Assembly: GCA_029856435.1 (NCBI GenBank)
Contig: JAHQXB010000143.1
Coordinates: 1-64,000, forward strand
DNA from: Candidatus Jordarchaeia archaeon
GTDB lineage: Archaea > Asgardarchaeota > Jordiarchaeia > Jordiarchaeales > Jordiarchaeaceae
Length of the DNA stretch: 64,000 nucleotides
Direction: 5' to 3'
Notes under the pieces: model-generated
What the model was told of the DNA's origin: nothing
What the model saw: only the letters and a program-made list of their open reading frames with translations
Databases searched by the model: none
Made by a program: the position numbers and the translations under genes
Shown here: piece after piece, positions 59,072-64,000 of the stretch
Position numbering within the stretch: the first letter of the stretch is position 1
Layout: the number at the start of each line of letters is the position of its first letter

Positions 59072-59611
59072 ATTCTCCTTCTAAATTCTCCACCCGTAGA
59101 AAGGTATCACCCATCGGAAATAAAATACCTTTTATGAATTTCATAAAAACTATTGCTAACAACTCTTTAACATTTAAATTCTCTAAAAAGAGACAAAGGA
59201 CTCTACTATTATGTAGCTTCTTTTAAAGACTGGATCTGGGTGAGGGGGATTAGCGCTCGGAACTTGCCACTTCAGAACGTTTTCCACCGGTGATTTAATC
59301 CCCAATTCACGGTAGCGCTCGACACTTTCTGGTGTGAGTTTCTCGTTCTTGGGTGTGTTTTCTCTATCCAATTGGTGGCAGTATGTTTCAACATAAATGA
59401 GGTGCGGTTGGTTTTGAAGCTGCAGTTTATATAGCTTGTTGAATATTAACTCCTTTTTTGTTGCTGTACTTCCAAATAAATATCTAATGAGAAAAGGGTT
59501 AAGTTAAATATTAAAAAAAGTATATTTTTATGATGATAAAGTTTTTTTATAAATTATTGTAATAAATATGTATTTGCAAAAGGTTTAAAAAACATTTAGG
59601 TAAATATTATT

Positions 59612-59722
59612 TCACCGAACTCACGGCGGGAGTGTTAAACCAGCTGGTAGATGGGGTAAACTCCTAATTTAGGCGAAAATTTTTGTGGTGAGTTCCTAAT
59701 AAATGTTAATGAGGAAAACTAG
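59612..59722 (+). promoter_or_regulatory. possible structured leader of the 59723 gene
   Basis: GAACTCAC (59617-59624) pairs with GTGAGTTC (59688-59695); inner GGAGT/ACTCC; TATA-like GTTTAAAAA at ~59583. Confidence 0.35.
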
Positions 59723-60148
59723 TTGATTCACGCGGTTTGGATACTCAAAAATACGGGAGAAACCCTCCTAAATGTTACCTTCGAAAAGCTTAAGCTGGCA
59801 CAGGGGGATCCTGTGTTACTGGGCGGGCTCTTTTCAGCACTATCAGAAATGGCTAGACAGAATGTTGGAGACCTCACCACAATCAACATAACAATAGGCG
59901 AAATGAAACTCTCCTTCACCTTTTCCAAAACTGTGATAGTTGTAGTTGCGGGCGATACAGAAGATGAGGCTAAAAAATTTGGAATTGAAATAGAAAAGGC
60001 CTTCAATCAAAAGTATGCACAGATTTTGGATAAATGGGATGGTAACATTGGAATATTTAAAGAATTCCTCCCCGAAATCCACAAGTTGTACCAAAAACAT
60101 GGCTCCCTAGAATCAGATATAGAAGAATTCTTCCGTTCCCTAGAATAA
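59723..60148 (+). CDS. hypothetical protein
   Basis: 141-aa ORF with normal composition. Confidence 0.65.
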   Translation: MIHAVWILKNTGETLLNVTFEKLKLAQGDPVLLGGLFSALSEMARQNVGDLTTINITIGEMKLSFTFSKTVIVVVAGDTEDEAKKFGIEIEKAFNQKYAQILDKWDGNIGIFKEFLPEIHKLYQKHGSLESDIEEFFRSLE

Positions 60149-60155
60149 TGCAGTA

Positions 60156-60197
60156 TTGGCACTCCCCGCGATTAGGAGTTGGAAGCCTTCCCGCCAA
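60156..60197 (-). repeat. hairpin repeat, IS605 right-end-like, third copy
   Basis: Reverse complement TTGGCGGGAAGGCTTCCAACTCCTAATCGCGGGGAGTGCCAA resembles 717-757. Confidence 0.55.
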
Positions 60198-60450
60198 CGA
60201 TTCCTGTAAAGTCTCTGTCAGGCGAGACAGGTTTTAAAGCCTTCAAGCACGTTTATAGACTGCTCCTCAGAGTTTTTATCCCTTCACTATTTTATTTTGC
60301 GTAAGCTCTACGAAAATCAAATAAACCTTGGTGGAAAAGCACTGTAATAGTACATTTTTTTGGAGGTTTAAGGTGTTCCTAATAATTAGGTATTCTTATT
60401 ATTTTTCTAGTTAGAATAATTGTTTCCAAGAAATTTTGGAGGTTTGAAAA

Positions 60451-61164
60451 ATGCACAAAATTGAAAAAGAGAAACTCAAAAATCCGCCTAGGGTAGTTGG
60501 AAGGCTGGCTGCTTCTATTATAATTTCTGGAGTGATAAGCCTAATTCCCATAATGTTAGCCTCATACTTTATGGTTAATTATCTGAATTTACCCCTCTAC
60601 GTCCTAATTGGGTTAACGCCTCTCTACTACGTTATGACCAAATGGATTTTCAACCTAGTCATTCTCATAGTGGTGAGAGCCCAGTTAAAACCAGTAGAGG
60701 AAGGACTCCACCCAGTTGACATGAGGAACAAAACAGTTAGAAACTGGTTAATTAACGCTTCACTGACAAACGCCGCAATTTATTTTATGGGAAAACCCCC
60801 CCTAGGCCAGACCCTATTTAACACCTTCGTCTACAAACGCCTAAAGGCCAAAATGGGTCCGGGAGCCACAGCGGACAAAATATCTGATCCCTACCTTATA
60901 GAAATGGGCACTAGTGCAGTAGCTGGAGCGAACTCATTCCTAATACCTCACATTTCCGACCGCGACAACCTCTACCTCAAAAAAATAAAACTTGGCGACG
61001 GAGCAGTAGTAGGAGTAAATAGCGTAGTTTTTCCAGGCGCAGAAATAGGAGAAGGCGCAGTCGTGGGAGCATTCTCCTACGTACCCAGAGACACAAAGAT
61101 TCCCCCATACACCTTCTGGGCAGGGGTACCAGCAAAACAAATCTCACCCAAAACCAGCAAATAA
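60451..61164 (+). CDS. membrane-associated left-handed beta-helix (hexapeptide) acyltransferase-like protein
   Basis: C-terminal IKLGDGAVVGVNSVVFPGAEIGEGAVVGAFSYVPRDTKIPPYTFWAGVPAK; N-terminal TM helices. Confidence 0.82.
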   Translation: MHKIEKEKLKNPPRVVGRLAASIIISGVISLIPIMLASYFMVNYLNLPLYVLIGLTPLYYVMTKWIFNLVILIVVRAQLKPVEEGLHPVDMRNKTVRNWLINASLTNAAIYFMGKPPLGQTLFNTFVYKRLKAKMGPGATADKISDPYLIEMGTSAVAGANSFLIPHISDRDNLYLKKIKLGDGAVVGVNSVVFPGAEIGEGAVVGAFSYVPRDTKIPPYTFWAGVPAKQISPKTSK

Positions 61165-61388
61165 AGTATAACACAATGCAACAAGGAAACAGTAACACTC
61201 AACAATCATAACCTTCATATTTCAATACAAATAATTACAAAACTTTGTGACGGGTGTTAAATTAGGGCTTATGCCCATTCTCCAAATTATGAGTCGCAAA
61301 AAGCAAATTCACCCAAAAATAAAGAGAAAAATAAAGTATGGAGATGTAAGGTAACAAGTTAGCATAGATACAATTTTTCCTTCGCGAG

Positions 61389-62087
61389 GTGGCATATGTG
61401 AATAGGGCGCATGAAGTTTATGAAGGAATATACCTCATTGGAGGCTCAGATATTACACACAGCGCTGATTGTAGTGTGTATCTGGTTGACTGTGGAAAAG
61501 ACACGCTTGTTTTAATAGATTCTGGCGCGGGACCCAGCTACAATCTGCTGGTAGATAATGCTGGCTCACTAGGATTTGACCTCACTAATCTCAAAGCCTT
61601 AATACTCACACATAAACACGTAGACCACATAGGTGGAGCGGCCAAATTTAGAAAAAACTATGGATGCAAGGTAATAGCCCACGAGTTGGACGCAAAAGGC
61701 ATAGAGGAAGGAGAAAGATTCCTAACAGGAGCCGAAGCCTATGGCATAATTCTTGAACCCTGCCCAATAGATATAAAGTTAAATCAACCAGAAACCAGAA
61801 TCACGTTCGGCAAACTTGAATTCAACCTCATATGGACACCTGGACACACCCCCGGAAGCATATCTGTAGTGGTAGATGTGAAAGGAAAACGCGTCCTTTT
61901 TGGCCAAGACATTCACGGGCCACTCATACCCGCCTGGGGGGCAGACATTGAAAAGTACAGAGAGTCTATGAAAAAACTAATCAACCAAAAAGCAGACATA
62001 CTCTGCGAGGGACACTTCGGCGTTTACCAACCCGCAGACAAGGTCAAAAAATACATTGAGGGCTACCTCAAACAATACTCCCATTAA
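61389..62087 (+). CDS. MBL-fold metallohydrolase
   Basis: LTHKHVDHIGG, WTPGHTPGSISVV, LFGQDIHGP, CEGHFG. Confidence 0.92.
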   Translation: MAYVNRAHEVYEGIYLIGGSDITHSADCSVYLVDCGKDTLVLIDSGAGPSYNLLVDNAGSLGFDLTNLKALILTHKHVDHIGGAAKFRKNYGCKVIAHELDAKGIEEGERFLTGAEAYGIILEPCPIDIKLNQPETRITFGKLEFNLIWTPGHTPGSISVVVDVKGKRVLFGQDIHGPLIPAWGADIEKYRESMKKLINQKADILCEGHFGVYQPADKVKKYIEGYLKQYSH

Positions 62088-62259
62088 TATGCAAAAATTT
62101 CTGCGCGCAACAAAATAGCAGAAAATGAGTGAATTCAAGCAACTCACAAGTTAAATGCCCCCCATCCTCTCTTTTTAGAATGTTTGATATTTTCCCCCAC
62201 TCCAATCCACTTACATGAAGATATTCACAGATGCTTTTTTGTCCTGACATTTTTTTAAA

Positions 62260-62985
62260 TTATGTTTGCAATATGCGGTTCGACTTTTCACAGGGGGGAG
62301 GCCTTATTTTTCCTAGAAGGAGATACAGCTTTAAATACTGTTCTTTTGCCCGATTTCTTGAACGCTCCTCTTTAACTATTTGAGTTTCGCCCTCCCTTAA
62401 AGCATTTTTCACGGATTCTATTGAAAGCCCATTAGTATTTATAGCGGTAATCGCATTTCCAACATCGTCCGCGATATGGGCATCGCTGCAGGCAATCATG
62501 GGTAATCCCAACTTTAACGCCAACTCCTTCGCTTTTTTATTGTGACGTGAGAGCATTCTAGAATTAAATACTTCTATTGCGTCAAATGCGAGTTTTTCAA
62601 CTAGGGCTTCACCGATTCCTTCACGACTGTAGGGGTGAGGAGCAATCAGTACCGCTCCTATTTCTCTCATTTTTTCTACAGCTTCATCTGCGGTAATAGT
62701 CCTACTTTTTATATTGACCTCTTCTAGCACCCCCAGTGCCAAAATGTCTCCCTCTTTGGTTTTAATTTCTAAACTGGGGATTACCAAAAAATCTTTTTTT
62801 ATTTCTCTAGCAACTTTAGCTGCAACTAAACCTCCTCTAGTTGTGTTGTGGTCTGAAACTGCTATTCCGTCAAGCCCTGCCATAATTGCTGCTTCAACCA
62901 TCTCTTTTGGAGTGTTTAAGCAGTCAAATCCCCATCTTTCATGTTTAGAATAACATGTGTGGATGTGAAGATCAAATTTCTTCAT
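62260..62985 (-). CDS. PHP-domain metal-dependent phosphoesterase
   Basis: FDLHIHTCYSKHER, AVSDHNTTRG, APHPYSREGIG, CSDAHIADDVG. Confidence 0.92.
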   Translation of the reverse strand: MKKFDLHIHTCYSKHERWGFDCLNTPKEMVEAAIMAGLDGIAVSDHNTTRGGLVAAKVAREIKKDFLVIPSLEIKTKEGDILALGVLEEVNIKSRTITADEAVEKMREIGAVLIAPHPYSREGIGEALVEKLAFDAIEVFNSRMLSRHNKKAKELALKLGLPMIACSDAHIADDVGNAITAINTNGLSIESVKNALREGETQIVKEERSRNRAKEQYLKLYLLLGKIRPPPCEKSNRILQT

Positions 62986-63215
62986 CGCCGTCCTAACTCG
63001 TCAAAACCGGTTTCAAACTTGCATCAACATTTTCACAAGATTTTTTATTTTAGAAATTTTTCTTGACGCATAGTGGTTTGGGGCTCCCATATCTTCAGAG
63101 ATCAATTATATAGCAATCAAAATTGTTTATGCGCCAGTTAAGATGATGGGACTATGCTTCACATTTTATCCCTTTTACACCTCTTTATTTTTTGTGTTTA
63201 ATTTGTTGCTTCTTG

Positions 63216-63902
63216 CTAAATTGATTCTACTCCTTTTGAAACATTTATTTTTTTATAAATTTCAATTGCTCTCATTATGATAGTTATAGTGGTTATTGCT
63301 ACAATGATTAGCAGGGTGTAAAGCACCAGAGTTGAGGTTATCACGCTTAGAAGTGAGCCGACCATTACCACAAAAAGTCTTATGTCTCTGTTAGCCAGGT
63401 AGTGTGCGACTTTCCCCTCAAAAAAAGTTTTGCTGATATTGTTTGCTAGAAGGCGAGTATAGCTAACTAGGATGGAGCCTAATATGGCGAATAATCCTAT
63501 GAGTATAGTGTGTTGCCCTCCTTCATGTTTAAATGCGTAAAGGGTCATTCCCATAAATATTGCTGAGTCAGCGTATCTATCTAATATGGAGTCTAGAAAT
63601 CCTCCAAAGGGGGTCATCCGGCGGGTCAATTTGGCTAAATCTCCATCTATGCCATCGATTATTGAGGATAACTGTGCAAGAATTCCACCCAGCCAAGCAA
63701 ATTCTAGGGCGAAGAACAATCCAGAAGCTAAAGCTACTAGGGTGCCTATCATTGTTACCATGTTTGGCGTGACCTTTGGATGCCTAGCCAGAAACGACGC
63801 TAAGGATCTCGAAAGCCTCCTATTAACGTACTGAGAAACTATACCATCCCACTTCTCCGGCATCCAAGTCACCAAGAATACTATTCGCATAGTTGAGATC
63901 AT
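63216..63902 (-). CDS. CDP-alcohol phosphatidyltransferase (archaetidylinositol phosphate synthase / DIPPS-like)
   Basis: GIDGDLAKLTRRMTPFGGFLDSILDRYAD = DGx2AR-like motif (D-G-D-x-A-x8-G-x3-D-x3-D). Confidence 0.9.
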   Translation of the reverse strand: MISTMRIVFLVTWMPEKWDGIVSQYVNRRLSRSLASFLARHPKVTPNMVTMIGTLVALASGLFFALEFAWLGGILAQLSSIIDGIDGDLAKLTRRMTPFGGFLDSILDRYADSAIFMGMTLYAFKHEGGQHTILIGLFAILGSILVSYTRLLANNISKTFFEGKVAHYLANRDIRLFVVMVGSLLSVITSTLVLYTLLIIVAITTITIIMRAIEIYKKINVSKGVESI

Positions 63903-64000
63903 TTAGTGTATCAATATCCAGCCAGAAGCTCCCAGAGATATCTAAACCTCTGATGGGAAAACCGTAATCCTTAACCAGAAATTTTATAGAATCCGTTAGG
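63823..64000 (-). CDS. C-terminal part of nucleotidyltransferase (inositol-1-phosphate cytidylyltransferase-like), truncated by window end
   Basis: Reverse strand reads LTDSIKFLVKDYGFPIRGLDISGSFWLDIDTLNDLNYANSILGDLDAGEVGWYSFSVR*; overlaps the CDP-alcohol phosphotransferase ORF in another frame. Confidence 0.7.
   Translation of the reverse strand, partial: LTDSIKFLVKDYGFPIRGLDISGSFWLDIDTLNDLNYANSILGDLDAGEVGWYSFSVR

Noticed and set aside
1-64000. tRNA/rRNA genes
   Set aside because: Scanned by eye for TTCGA/TTCAA T-loop contexts and conserved rRNA segments; none convincing. A tRNAscan-SE run would be decisive.

Overview
Archaeal chromosomal window (about 40-45% GC by eye; TATA/BRE-type promoters, inositol-lipid and tetraether-lipid genes, archaeal Ski2-like helicase, AOR). 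Gene-dense and mostly housekeeping/accessory single genes. No rRNA, no convincing tRNA and no cas genes were recognised. Confident genes include a MoxR/CoxE pair, two ABC transporter pairs, TrmI, an AmrS-like radical SAM enzyme, two inositol-1-phosphate synthase paralogs, an archaetidylinositol-type CDP-alcohol phosphotransferase, a Tes-like radical SAM enzyme, an AOR followed by a MoaD-like protein, PyrF, GlyA, an OYE/dienoyl-CoA reductase, an FrhB-like protein, a ThiF/MoeB-type E1 and a DUF5814-type helicase. Best second-look items: (1) an RPB5/RpoH-type protein with an extra N-terminal domain placed like the eukaryotic RPB5 jaw domain (26372-26920); (2) a ~285-bp structured repeat in two copies (37763-38233 and 56674-56958), with archaeal promoter-like sequence and conserved stems, possibly an orphan ncRNA; (3) one copy of it replaces the stop of a MoaD-like gene and masks the C-terminal Gly-Gly; (4) the other copy is split by a 176-bp TIR element with a CCGGG target duplication; (5) a ~107-bp MITE-like palindromic element in two ~95% identical copies, each with its own target duplication, one read through in a HEAT-repeat ORF; (6) a ModE-like 24-bp dyad at the AOR promoter; (7) an apparent frameshift separating the cytidylyltransferase and CDP-alcohol phosphotransferase parts of an IPCT-DIPPS-like protein at the right edge. 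All family calls come from reading the sequence, without database searches.
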